A stretch of 64,000 nucleotides of DNA from Demequina sp. NBRC 110054 (GTDB taxonomy: Bacteria > Actinomycetota > Actinomycetes > Actinomycetales > Demequinaceae), in NCBI RefSeq assembly GCF_002090115.1, contig NZ_BBRK01000004.1:868001-932000 (forward strand), written 5' to 3'. Made by a program: the position numbers and the translations under genes. Each line of letters begins with the position of its first letter. Positions within the stretch are counted from its first letter, which is position 1. The notes beneath the pieces were generated by a model, which saw nothing but the letters and a program-made list of their open reading frames with translations, was not told the origin of the DNA and ran no database searches. Positions 41,682 to 49,981 of the stretch are shown piece by piece.

Positions 41682-43317
41682 GGGTGCCGACCCGCACGAG
41701 CTGCTCGTGCAGGCGCGGGAGCAGTACGGCCCGCATGTCACCGTCGTGCGCGCCGAGCGCGTGCGCAGCGGAGGCGTCATGGGCTTCTTCGCGAAGGAGA
41801 TCTACGAGCTCACGCTCGAGGTGCCCGACACCGCGCTCGCGGTCGAGGCCGGTCCCTCCTCGACGCGACCCGTGATCGAGGACTCGGATCGGATGTCACC
41901 CCAGATCGCGGCGGAGATCGCCGATGCCGAGGCGCTGCGCGCGGAGATGCTCGGCACCGCCAGGCCCGCGGGCGCGCATCAGGCTTTCCCGGTCGAGGGC
42001 GCGCAGCCCGCGACCTCGCAGCCTTCGGAGGCGGCGCGCGCGTTCGAGCGTGCGCTCGACGAGGCGGTCGGCACGGCCGCCCCCGAGGACCTTCCTTCCG
42101 TGCAGGAACCGCGCACCTTCGTCCCCGCAGCCTTCCCCGCCGCCGATCCGACCGCGCGCGTCGTGAACCCCCGCCAGGCGCCGGAGCCCGCGGCAGAGCC
42201 GACCCCCGTCGAGGGTGCGGTCGGCGCAGTCGAGGCGGACCCGGCCGGGCCGGCGATCGACGTGCCCTCTGCCGACGAGCCCGAGCCCTCGACCTTCGCT
42301 CCCTTCGCCGCCTCCGGTGGCGACGAGTCCGCGTCGGAGCGCCTCATCGTCCCCGAGCTCGAGCCCGAGTCGCCGTTGACGCCCGCGTCCCCTGTCCCCG
42401 CATCTCGTGAGCAGGCCCCGGTCGCGTCGCCTGATTCGGCTGCTCCGGTCGAGCAGCCCGTCGCCGAGCAGCCCGCTGAGCAGCCCGCAGCGCCGTCTGT
42501 CCGCCCCGCGGCTGCCGCCCACGCGGCCAGCAAGGCCTCCGCCCGCGCGACCGCGCGCCGCGAGGCTGCCGCACGCGTCGAGGCGGCGGAGAACACGACC
42601 GCCAACGTCGTGCTCCACCGCTGGGGCGTGCAGAGCGACCTCATGGACGCGGTCGAGGTCGGACCGACGGCCGCTGACCTGCTCGCGCTCGGCGTCCCGC
42701 CGCGCCTGCTGGGCAATCGCGTTGCGCTGTCCGACAGGGTGCCGCTGCTCGAGATGGTCGCGCGCCTCGGGGCGCCGACGCAGCGTCGACTCGAGCCCGG
42801 CGAGCTGCTCGTCGTCACCGGCGCGCCCGACCGTGCGCTCGCGGTCGCGCGCCAGGTCGCGTCGTGGATGGGTCTGCCCGACCAGTCGGTCGCGCTCGCG
42901 GGCGAATGCGAGGCGATCAGGGGCCACGGGCGCCGCATCCGCACTGAGGCGGCGGCGCGCGCCGCTCGTGCTCGTGCGGAGGAGGCCGCCTCCGAGGGTC
43001 TGCCGGTCGTGGTCGCGCTCGGCATCGCGCCGGGCCGTCGCGGCGCGATCGCGGCGACCCCGCTGCTCTCAGCCTTCGAGGCCGACGCCACGTGGTTCGC
43101 CGTCGACGCGGGCGAGGCCCACGGGGTCGCGGCCGCGATGGAGCCGCTCGCTGTGGGCGCCCACGTGGATGCGATCGCGGCGGTCGGCGTCGGCCGGTCG
43201 CAGGCGCCCGCCTCGCTCCTCGACGCGGAGCTCCCGGTCGCCTGGATGGACGGTCTTCCGGCCTCGCCCACGGTGTGGGGAGCGCTGCTCGCCGAACGGA
43301 TCGCCGCGCACCGCTGA
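41659..43317 (+). CDS. FlhF-like protein lacking GTPase motifs
   Basis: A 552-residue protein overlapping flhA by 23 bases, the standard flhF position. The N-terminal about 50 residues (LEGADPHELLVQAREQYGPHVTVVRAERVRSGGVMGFFAKEIYELTLEV) match the FlhF B domain. A Pro/Ala/Glu-rich linker of about 250 residues follows, then an N-domain and a region at the G-domain position (ELLVVTGAPDRALAVARQVASWMG, VVVALGI, AIAAVGVGRSQ). The P-loop Gly-x-x-Gly-x-Gly-Lys-Thr is absent, as are clear G4/G5 motifs. So it looks like an FlhF relative that no longer binds GTP, perhaps a polar or assembly scaffold. Confidence 0.75.
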   Translation: MPQRLHLEGADPHELLVQAREQYGPHVTVVRAERVRSGGVMGFFAKEIYELTLEVPDTALAVEAGPSSTRPVIEDSDRMSPQIAAEIADAEALRAEMLGTARPAGAHQAFPVEGAQPATSQPSEAARAFERALDEAVGTAAPEDLPSVQEPRTFVPAAFPAADPTARVVNPRQAPEPAAEPTPVEGAVGAVEADPAGPAIDVPSADEPEPSTFAPFAASGGDESASERLIVPELEPESPLTPASPVPASREQAPVASPDSAAPVEQPVAEQPAEQPAAPSVRPAAAAHAASKASARATARREAAARVEAAENTTANVVLHRWGVQSDLMDAVEVGPTAADLLALGVPPRLLGNRVALSDRVPLLEMVARLGAPTQRRLEPGELLVVTGAPDRALAVARQVASWMGLPDQSVALAGECEAIRGHGRRIRTEAAARAARARAEEAASEGLPVVVALGIAPGRRGAIAATPLLSAFEADATWFAVDAGEAHGVAAAMEPLAVGAHVDAIAAVGVGRSQAPASLLDAELPVAWMDGLPASPTVWGALLAERIAAHR

Positions 43318-43425
43318 GCCGCGCACGCCTCGATCGCGAGCCTCGACGATGCCGATCGCGCGCCTCGTCGGTACGTATCCCGCAAAACCCGCGGCCGTCC
43401 TGACCCCGTGGGGCCGTGCACCCGT

Positions 43426-43437
43426 TAGGCTCGTCGC
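43426..43437 (+). promoter_or_regulatory. -10 of csrA, leaderless arrangement
   Basis: TAGGCT (43426-43431) followed by six bases and the csrA ATG. Identical hexamer and spacing before the small HTH gene at 62176. Confidence 0.5.
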
Positions 43438-43698
43438 ATGCTGGTCCTGTCTCGTCGCGTCGGAGAGCGCCTGGTCATCGGGAACGACATCGTCGTGTCG
43501 ATCATCGATGTCCGTTCCGACGGTGTGCGCATCGGCATCGACGCGCCCCGTTCCGTCAAGGTGACGCGCGCCGAGATCCTCGAGGCTGTGGAGAGGCAGA
43601 ATGCCGAGGCCGCGGCCATGGACGACAGCGCGATCGAGGCGCTCAAGTCGATCGCCCCGCCCAAGCCGAGCGCCGCGAAGGGCGACAAGCCGGCCTGA
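43438..43698 (+). CDS. csrA: Carbon storage/translational regulator CsrA
   Basis: An 86-residue protein. MLVLSRRVGERLVIGNDIVVSIIDVRSDGVRIGIDAPRSVKVTRAEIL is the full CsrA core, with the RNA-binding first strand (LSRR) and Arg in the APRSV region. A C-terminal Ala/Lys extension of about 30 residues exceeds the usual 60-75. It represses flagellin translation by binding GGA hairpins and is antagonised by FliW. Confidence 0.95.
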   Translation: MLVLSRRVGERLVIGNDIVVSIIDVRSDGVRIGIDAPRSVKVTRAEILEAVERQNAEAAAMDDSAIEALKSIAPPKPSAAKGDKPA

Positions 43699-43747
43699 CC
43701 CCGCTCCGCAATTACGCACGCTTCGCGTTGCGGAAAGCGGGACCAAA

Positions 43748-43768
43748 GTTGGTGAGGCGAACCTCACC
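43748..43768 (+). promoter_or_regulatory. DtxR/IdeR-like iron box before feoA
   Basis: GGTGAGG (43751-43757) and CCTCACC (43762-43768) are a perfect seven-base inverted repeat. Read on the minus strand, 14 of 19 positions fit the DtxR/IdeR consensus TWAGGTTAGSCTAACCTWA. The site ends 20 bases before the feoA start, so iron-bound DtxR could repress the operon. Confidence 0.55.
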
Positions 43769-43776
43769 GCCGGACT

Positions 43777-43788
43777 TACCCTGAGTTC
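43777..43788 (+). promoter_or_regulatory. -10 of feoA, leaderless arrangement
   Basis: TACCCT (43777-43782) is followed by six bases and the GTG start of feoA. Confidence 0.4.
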
Positions 43789-44016
43789 GTGACACTCGCC
43801 GACCTTCCCCGGGGCGCCCGCGCGCACATCCGTGCCGTGAACGCGGAGGCCGACACGGCCCTGCGCCTGCGCGAGATGGGCCTGCGCAGGGGCACGCTCG
43901 TCGGCGTGGTCGGCATCGCCGCCGCGGGAGCGCGGATCGTGAGCATCGGCGCGGCACGCATCGCGATCGACCTCGCGACCGCGCGCAGCATCGAGGTCAA
44001 GGCGGCCGAGGCATGA
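43789..44016 (+). CDS. feoA: Ferrous iron transport protein FeoA
   Basis: A 75-residue SH3-like protein: MTLADLPRGARAHIRAVNAE...LRLREMGLRRGTLVGVVGIAAAGARIVSIGAARIAIDLATARSIEV, the FeoA consensus (L.dl..G..a.I..i.......rL.eMGl..G). It assists FeoB. GTG start with a -10 six bases upstream and an iron box in front. Confidence 0.92.
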   Translation: MTLADLPRGARAHIRAVNAEADTALRLREMGLRRGTLVGVVGIAAAGARIVSIGAARIAIDLATARSIEVKAAEA

Positions 44017-45956
44017 GCGCCGACCACTGCGCTCCCGGAGGTCCGGTCAAGAGCACCGGCGCAGCGGCGACGGCCACGGCGGCCGCCAAGCCCCACGTGA
44101 TGCTCGTCGGCAACCCCAACGTCGGGAAGTCGACCCTCTTCAACACCCTCACCGGCTCCCGACAGCACGTCGTCAACGCGCCCGGCACGACGGTCACCCT
44201 CACGGAGGGAGCGTGGCGCTGCGGAACGACGGTCGTCGAGCTCGTCGACCTCCCGGGCACCTACTCGCTGGTCGCGCGCTCGCCCGACGAGCAGGTCGCT
44301 GCGGACGCCGTGACGGCGGGCGGGGGCGAGCTCAACGTCGTCGTCCTCGATGCGACGGCGCTCAGCCGCTCGCTCTACCTGCTCGCCCAGATCGCCCTCA
44401 CCGACGTCCCCGTCGTGGTCGCCGTGACGATGAACGATCTTGCGGCCTCGCGCGGCCTGAGCCCCGACATCGCGGCGCTCGGGCGCACGCTCGGCGTTCC
44501 CGTCGTCGCGGTGAACGGCCGCACTGGGGAGGGGGTCGACGGCCTCGCGCACGCGGTCTCGCGCTCGCTCGCCAGGCCGCAGCGGGTCCAGGGCCTCCCG
44601 TGCACGGCCGCGGACGACGGCGAGCTCACCTCCGAGCTCGAGCGCGCGCAGGTGCTCTTCGACTGGGTCGAGACCGTCGTCGACGCTGTCCTCCCCCCGG
44701 ACGATGCGAAGCCCACCTTCTCCGACACGCTCGACAGGGTCCTCCTCAACCCGTGGGCGGGCATCCCGGCCTTCGCTCTCGTGGTGTGGGCCGTCTTCCA
44801 GCTCACCACGGTCGCCGCGACGCCGCTCATGGACGCGATGGCCGGCTTCGTCGACGGTCCTGTGACGACCGGGGCGCACGCGCTGCTCGAGGCGGTCCGC
44901 GCACCCGCGTGGCTCGAGTCATTCGTCGAGGGGGGAGTGCTCGCGGGAATCAGCGCCGTCGTCTCCTTCATCCCCCTCATGGCGCTCATGTTCGCCGCGA
45001 TCAGCGCGCTCGAGGCGTCGGGCTACCTCGCCCGCGTGGCCGTGGTCGCCGACAAGGCGCTGCGCAGCATCGGCCTCGACGGCCGCGCGATGCTGCCGCT
45101 CATCGTCGGCTTCGGCTGCAACGTCCCCGCGCTGTCGGCGACGTCGGTCCTCCCGCACGCCCGGCAGCGACTGCTCGCCGGGATGCTCGTGCCGCTGACG
45201 TCGTGCACCGCACGCCTGGCCGTCTACCTGGTGCTCGCGCAGACATTCTTCCCCTCTCATGCCGGCACGGTCGTGTTCGGCATGTACGTGATGTCGGTCG
45301 TGCTCGTGGTGGTCGGTGGCCTGCTCGCGCGCGGCACCGTCATGCGCGACCTCATCCCGCAGTCGCTCGTGATCGCCCTGCCCGACTACCAGTGGCCGCA
45401 CCTCAAGACGCTCGGCCGGTCGGTGTGGACCCGCGTCGTGTCGTTCATCCGCAAGGCGGGCTCTGTCATCCTCCTCGCCGTGATCGCGCTCTGGGCGCTC
45501 CAGGCGATCCCGGTCCGCGGCGGCCACGACCTGGCCGACGTGCCCGTCGAGGACTCGGTGTACGGCGTGGTGTCCGAGGGCGTCGCCCCCGCGCTCGCCC
45601 CGATGGGCCTCGACGACTGGCGCATCGCGGCGTCGCTCGTCACGGGCGTCGCGGCCAAGGAGGCCGTCGTCGGCGCGCTCGCCCAGGCCTACGCCGTGGA
45701 CGACGGCACCGACTCCGGGGTGGCCGCGCTGCGCGACGAGGTCCGCGAGACCGTCACGGAGACCTCCGGCGGTCACCCGGTCGCCGCGTCGCTCGCCCTG
45801 ATGATCTTCATCCTCGCCTACATCCCGTGCCTCGCGACCCTCGCCGAGCAGCGCCGCCTCTACGGGTGGAGGTGGACCACGGGCGCCGCCGCGACGTCCT
45901 TCGCGGGCGCCTATCTCCTGGGCACCCTGGTGTTCCAGATCGGGAGCCGACTGTGA
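44013..45956 (+). CDS. feoB: Ferrous iron transporter FeoB
   Basis: A 647-residue protein. An N-terminal GTPase domain has GNPNVGKSTLFN (G1), PGTTVTLTEG (G2), LVDLPGTYSL (G3) and TMNDLA (G4). The membrane part has two Gate motifs (LPLIVGFGCNVPALSAT and the later ALIYIPCLAT-like IFILAYIPCLATL) with conserved Cys. It imports Fe2+. ATG overlaps feoA (ATGA). Confidence 0.95.
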   Translation: MSADHCAPGGPVKSTGAAATATAAAKPHVMLVGNPNVGKSTLFNTLTGSRQHVVNAPGTTVTLTEGAWRCGTTVVELVDLPGTYSLVARSPDEQVAADAVTAGGGELNVVVLDATALSRSLYLLAQIALTDVPVVVAVTMNDLAASRGLSPDIAALGRTLGVPVVAVNGRTGEGVDGLAHAVSRSLARPQRVQGLPCTAADDGELTSELERAQVLFDWVETVVDAVLPPDDAKPTFSDTLDRVLLNPWAGIPAFALVVWAVFQLTTVAATPLMDAMAGFVDGPVTTGAHALLEAVRAPAWLESFVEGGVLAGISAVVSFIPLMALMFAAISALEASGYLARVAVVADKALRSIGLDGRAMLPLIVGFGCNVPALSATSVLPHARQRLLAGMLVPLTSCTARLAVYLVLAQTFFPSHAGTVVFGMYVMSVVLVVVGGLLARGTVMRDLIPQSLVIALPDYQWPHLKTLGRSVWTRVVSFIRKAGSVILLAVIALWALQAIPVRGGHDLADVPVEDSVYGVVSEGVAPALAPMGLDDWRIAASLVTGVAAKEAVVGALAQAYAVDDGTDSGVAALRDEVRETVTETSGGHPVAASLALMIFILAYIPCLATLAEQRRLYGWRWTTGAAATSFAGAYLLGTLVFQIGSRL

Positions 45957-46243
45957 GCCCCTTCAGGAGGACGATGCGACCGTCGCCCGGGACAGGGACG
46001 ACGCGGCGGTCCGGCGCGCGCGGGGAGGTGGGGTCGGTCTTCGGATCCGTGGTCGCCCTCATGGGTCGCGGCTTCACGCCCGCGGCCGCCGCGCGCGAGC
46101 TCGGCATCAACCCGGACGTCGCGCAGGCCGTCGCGGAGGAGGCGCAGCGGCTCGGGCTCGTGGTCGACACGGGCACGGCCTGCGGCACCGGCTGCACGCC
46201 CGGCGCGAAGGTCGCGTGCGCGGGCTGCCCGATCGCGCGCTGA
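45953..46243 (+). CDS. FeoC-like cysteine-rich winged-helix protein
   Basis: A 96-residue protein starting from GTG 45953 (GTGA overlap with feoB). After a basic N-terminus it has a helix-turn-helix-like FTPAAAARELGINPDVAQAVAEEAQRLGLV and a C-terminal Cys cluster TACGTGCTPGAKVACAGCPIAR (four Cys), as in FeoC, which may hold an Fe-S cluster. Only position and the Cys pattern support the link; the family is poorly conserved. Confidence 0.6.
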   Translation: MSPFRRTMRPSPGTGTTRRSGARGEVGSVFGSVVALMGRGFTPAAAARELGINPDVAQAVAEEAQRLGLVVDTGTACGTGCTPGAKVACAGCPIAR

Positions 46244-46414
46244 CCGCATCGCCGCACGCTGCAGGAACCCCTTCCCGCGCGATGCTTCGGGGTGCTAGAA
46301 ATGCCTCAGCCCACGAGCGGGACGTTGCCCTCAGGGCGGCTACGGGGCGGCGGTTGGCGTGGCGCCAGTTCCGCTGTTCCGGGCGCGACGCGCCCGCAGA
46401 GCTGGGGAGACCAC

Positions 46415-46870
46415 ATGGACGACGTGGCGCGGTGGGCCCACATCGATCGCCTGAGGGAGGACCTCGGCCTCGACGGGGAGGCGATCGCCGCCGCGGTGGT
46501 GGCCGACGGTGCCGAAGCGGTACTCGCGTGGTGGACCTGGATGCGCGCCCGCGCGGAGGAGTACATCGCGGCACAGGGCTCGTGCCTGAGCGACGGCATG
46601 CTCGGAGAGGCCTTCGAGGTGGTGCTGAGCGGCAGGCAGGTCTTCGAGTCCGCGTTGGCTGCCCCTGAGAGCTTCGATGGACCCGGCGGGGAGGACGGCT
46701 TCCTGCTCATGGAGGAGCTCGAGTGCTTCTACTGGGACAGCACCGGGTGCTCGATCGAGGACCCCGAGGCCGAGCCCGATCCCGACTGGTCGGAGTCTCC
46801 GGAGGAGGAACCTCGCGTCGGCCCGCTGCGCCGCGCCTGGTCCCGCCTCCTTGGCCGAACGGAGCCGTAG
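46415..46870 (+). CDS. Unknown acidic protein (DUF-like)
   Basis: A 151-residue protein starting MDDVARWAHIDRLREDLGLDGEAIAAAVVADGAEAVLAWWTWMRARAEEYI. Helical in the first half, then an acidic stretch rich in Glu/Asp/Pro and a short basic C-terminus. GGGGAGA is six bases upstream of the ATG. No family recognised. It stands between the feo operon and the cheA promoter and may belong to neither. An ATG further upstream (46292) would add 41 Gly/Arg-rich residues and is less likely. Confidence 0.6.
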   Translation: MDDVARWAHIDRLREDLGLDGEAIAAAVVADGAEAVLAWWTWMRARAEEYIAAQGSCLSDGMLGEAFEVVLSGRQVFESALAAPESFDGPGGEDGFLLMEELECFYWDSTGCSIEDPEAEPDPDWSESPEEEPRVGPLRRAWSRLLGRTEP

Positions 46871-46961
46871 GGGCCCGACCGTGGTCCGGCCCGGACCGCT
46901 CCCGGACGCCCGACGCACGACCCGCATCGTCCGTGTGACGGACCCGTCCTGACACGACTGC

Positions 46962-46988
46962 TCACCATCGCGTGCCCCCGGCCGATGA
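46962..46988 (+). promoter_or_regulatory. Sigma-28 promoter of the che operon
   Basis: TCAC (46962-46965), N17, CGATGA (46983-46988), 49 bases before the cheA ATG. Confidence 0.7.
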
Positions 46989-47037
46989 GTCGCGTGACAC
47001 GGCAGATAGCCGCCAGGAACGTGACAGGAGCGTATCG

Positions 47038-49410
47038 ATGGACGCGATGGATGAGATCGTCCGGGAGTTCGTGGTCGAGAGCTACGAGAACCTCGACCAG
47101 CTGGACCAGGACCTTGTCGCTCTGGAGAGCGACGCGGGCTCGCGCGCTCTGCTGAGCTCGGTGTTCCGCACCATCCACACGATCAAGGGGACCTCGGGCT
47201 TCCTGGCCTTCAGCAACCTCGAGTCCCTCACCCACGTCGGCGAGAACCTCCTTGCCGAGCTGCGTGACGGCAAGCGCGAGATGACCCAGCTCACCGCGGA
47301 CGTGCTGCTCAAGATGGTCGACGCGGTGCGCGACCTGCTCGGCTCGATCGAGTCCACCGGCACCGAGGGCACGATCGACACCGCGCCGGTGGTCGCCGAG
47401 CTGCAGGCGGTCCTCGACGACCCGACCGGCGGCGCCGGCGCCACGCCCGCGCCCAAGGCGGACGCAGAGGACGAAGCCCCCGCCGATGCGGAGGAGGCGC
47501 TGTCCGAGGCCATGGGTGCGCTGCACGTGAGCGACGAGGACGACGAGGACGACGAGGAGCTTCCCGCCGAGGAGGCCGCCGCCGAGCCCGCCGCCGAGTC
47601 CACGAAGACCATCAAGCCGAAGATCGGCAAGCGTCCCGCGGACGCCCCGGCCCCGGCCCCCGCCACCGCAGCCGCTCCCGCCGAGAGCAAGCCAGGCAAG
47701 GTCGAGGAGACCGCCGTTCGCTCGGCCGCCGAGCAGTCGATCCGCGTGGACGTGGACGTGCTCGACGCGCTCATGCGTCACGTCGGCGAGCTGGTCCTCG
47801 CCCGCAACGCGATGACCAACCTGGCCGCCGACATGGACGACCCGGTCCTGGTCCGCGCCTCGCAGCGACTGTCGCTCATCGCGACCGAGCTGCAGCAGGG
47901 CGTCATGAAGACCCGCATGCAGCCGATCGACCACGTGTGGAACAAGGTTCCCCGCATGGTGCGCGACATCTCGTCGGCCCTGGGCCGCAAGGTGCGCCTC
48001 GACATGGTCGGCAAGGACACGGAGCTCGACCGCGGCGTCCTGGAGGCGATCAAGGACCCGCTGACCCACCTGATCCGCAACGCGATCGACCACGGCATCG
48101 AGACCCCCGAGACCCGCACCAAGGTCGGCAAGCCCGAGCAGGGCGTCCTCACGCTGAAGGCCTACCACCAGGGTGGTCAGGTCGTCATCGAGATCACGGA
48201 CGACGGCAAGGGCATCGACCCGGAGGTCATCGCGTCCAAGGCGGTCGAGAAGAACCTCAAGACCGCGGCGCAGATCGAGGCGATGAGCCCGCAGGACATC
48301 CTGCAGCTGCTCTTCCTGCCCGGCTTCTCGACGGCGGAGAAGGTCACCAACGTGTCCGGACGCGGCGTCGGCATGGACGTCGTGAAGACCAAGATCGACG
48401 GGATCGGCGGCGTCGTCGACGTCCAGTCGACCCCGGGCACCGGCACCACGTGGCGCCTGCGCATCCCGCTGACGCTCGCGATCATGCCCGCACTGACCGT
48501 CGAGTCGGCCTCGGAGACCTTCGCGATCCCGCAGGTCAACCTGCTCGAGCTGCTCGCGATCGACGACAAGCTCACCGGCATCGACCACGTGGGCGACGCG
48601 CCGGTCTACCGCCTGCGCGGACACCTGCTGCCGCTCGTGGACCTGCGCGACGTGCTGGGCCGAGAGAAGCGCGAGTCGCTCGAGGGTGCTGTCATCGCGG
48701 TGCTCCAGGCCGACGGGGGCCGCTTCGGCCTCCTCGTGGACAAGGTCCGCAACACCGAGGAGATCGTCGCCAAGCCGATCGCCGCGGCGATCAAGACCAT
48801 CGGCCTCTACGCCGGCGCGACGCTGCTGGGAGACGGATCGGTCACGCTGATCCTCGACATCCCCGCGGTCGCACGCCGGGCGCTCGAGCTCACCGAGACC
48901 CAGATCGAGGGTCACGACGAGACCGCGGGCCGCGGCGATACCGAGCAGATGCTCGTGGTCTCCGTCGGCGACGGGCGCCAGCTCGCGATGCCGCTCGGCG
49001 CGGTCACCCGCCTCGAGCGCCTGCCCGCGACGGTCCTCGAGACCGTCGGAGGCGCGAGCGTCATGCAGTACCGGGACCGCATCACCCCCGTGGTCGACCT
49101 GGCGCAGATGCTCGGCGCCGGCGCGGCCTTCCGCGAGGAGCTGGCCTTCGTGGTCTGCACGCGCGGCGACCGGACGGTGGCGCTCATCGCCAACGAGGTG
49201 GTCGACATCGTCGACTCGAGCGCCGAGGAGCGCTCCGAGGTGTCGGGCTACGGTCTGCTCGGCTCGATCGTGGTCAAGGACAAGGTCACCGAGCTGCTTG
49301 ACCTCGAGGCCGCGGTCACCGCCGCGGACGCCTCCTTCTACGAGGTGGACGACACCGTCTTCAACGAGTCTCAGGTCGCCGAGCTCATCGGCGCCGGTAA
49401 GGGAGCCTGA
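47038..49410 (+). CDS. cheA: Chemotaxis histidine kinase CheA with tandem CheW domains
   Basis: A 790-residue kinase. P1 (HPt) has the phospho-acceptor His47 in FRTIHTIKGTSGFLAF. An acidic/proline linker without a clear P2 follows. P3/P4 start at SIRVDVDVLDALMRHVGELVLARNAM, with N box HLIRNAIDHGIETPE, G1 DDGKGID and G2 GRGVGMDVVKTKI. P5 is a CheW domain (about residues 485-620), and a second CheW-like domain fills about 635-785, which makes the protein about 120 residues longer than usual. AGGAG eight bases before the ATG. Confidence 0.95.
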   Translation: MDAMDEIVREFVVESYENLDQLDQDLVALESDAGSRALLSSVFRTIHTIKGTSGFLAFSNLESLTHVGENLLAELRDGKREMTQLTADVLLKMVDAVRDLLGSIESTGTEGTIDTAPVVAELQAVLDDPTGGAGATPAPKADAEDEAPADAEEALSEAMGALHVSDEDDEDDEELPAEEAAAEPAAESTKTIKPKIGKRPADAPAPAPATAAAPAESKPGKVEETAVRSAAEQSIRVDVDVLDALMRHVGELVLARNAMTNLAADMDDPVLVRASQRLSLIATELQQGVMKTRMQPIDHVWNKVPRMVRDISSALGRKVRLDMVGKDTELDRGVLEAIKDPLTHLIRNAIDHGIETPETRTKVGKPEQGVLTLKAYHQGGQVVIEITDDGKGIDPEVIASKAVEKNLKTAAQIEAMSPQDILQLLFLPGFSTAEKVTNVSGRGVGMDVVKTKIDGIGGVVDVQSTPGTGTTWRLRIPLTLAIMPALTVESASETFAIPQVNLLELLAIDDKLTGIDHVGDAPVYRLRGHLLPLVDLRDVLGREKRESLEGAVIAVLQADGGRFGLLVDKVRNTEEIVAKPIAAAIKTIGLYAGATLLGDGSVTLILDIPAVARRALELTETQIEGHDETAGRGDTEQMLVVSVGDGRQLAMPLGAVTRLERLPATVLETVGGASVMQYRDRITPVVDLAQMLGAGAAFREELAFVVCTRGDRTVALIANEVVDIVDSSAEERSEVSGYGLLGSIVVKDKVTELLDLEAAVTAADASFYEVDDTVFNESQVAELIGAGKGA

Positions 49411-49411
49411 C

Positions 49412-49831
49412 ATGCTGCACCAGCTCGCCACGTTCAAGCTCGACGACCGCCTCTACGGCGTCGACGTCGCCAGGGTCCAGGAGGCCCTCAAGATCCAGGC
49501 CCACACCCCGGTGCCTCACGCGCCCCGCACGGTCGCCGGCCTGGTGAACCTCCGCGGCCAGGTGGTCCTCATGGTCGACCTCCGAGCCCGTCTCGGCCGC
49601 GAGCCCTACGGCCCCGACGACGAGCCGATGATGATGGTCGTCAACATCGACGGCGAGCCCATCTCGCTCCTCGTCGACGCGGTCGGCGACGTGCTCGAGC
49701 TCGACCCCGACACGTTCGGCCCGCCGCCGCCCACCCTGGAGGAGTCGCTCCAGGAGCTCGTCACCGGCGTGTACTCGATGGAGGACGAGCTGCTGCTCTC
49801 CCTCGACGTCGACCTCGCCGCGCAGGTCTGA
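49412..49831 (+). CDS. cheW: Chemotaxis coupling protein CheW
   Basis: A 139-residue single-domain CheW: LATFKLDDRLYGVDVARVQEALKIQAHTPVPHAPRTVAGLVNLRGQVVLMVDLRARLG is the family core (NLRGqvvpvidLr..lg). It couples the receptors to CheA. One base after cheA. Confidence 0.94.
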   Translation: MLHQLATFKLDDRLYGVDVARVQEALKIQAHTPVPHAPRTVAGLVNLRGQVVLMVDLRARLGREPYGPDDEPMMMVVNIDGEPISLLVDAVGDVLELDPDTFGPPPPTLEESLQELVTGVYSMEDELLLSLDVDLAAQV

Positions 49832-49918
49832 TCGACCACTCACTTCCCAGTTCCCCACGTCGGACCCGCGAGGGCCCGGCACCACCCTGGCGCATGACGC
49901 GCCGGTACAGGAGACACG

Positions 49919-49981
49919 ATGTCAACGCAGAGCGGAGGCGTTCCCCGCGAACGCCTGGGCCCCCGGATGGGCGGTCGCTGA
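49919..49981 (+). CDS. 20-codon leader ORF coupled to cheB
   Basis: ATG 49919 has AGGAG six bases upstream, a better ribosome site than cheB itself has. Its TGA (49979-49981) shares a base with the cheB ATG (TGATG). The peptide is basic and Gly/Arg-rich. Most likely it works as a translation coupler for cheB; no homologue recognised. Confidence 0.5.
   Translation: MSTQSGGVPRERLGPRMGGR

Noticed and set aside
43321..43375. Repeated GATCGCG blocks between the flhF-like gene and csrA as an operator
   Set aside because: CGATCGCG is a very common word in this DNA and spacing is irregular.
46292..46414. N-terminal extension of the unknown gene at 46415
   Set aside because: Extra residues are Gly/Arg/Pro-rich, and the downstream ATG has a better ribosome site.
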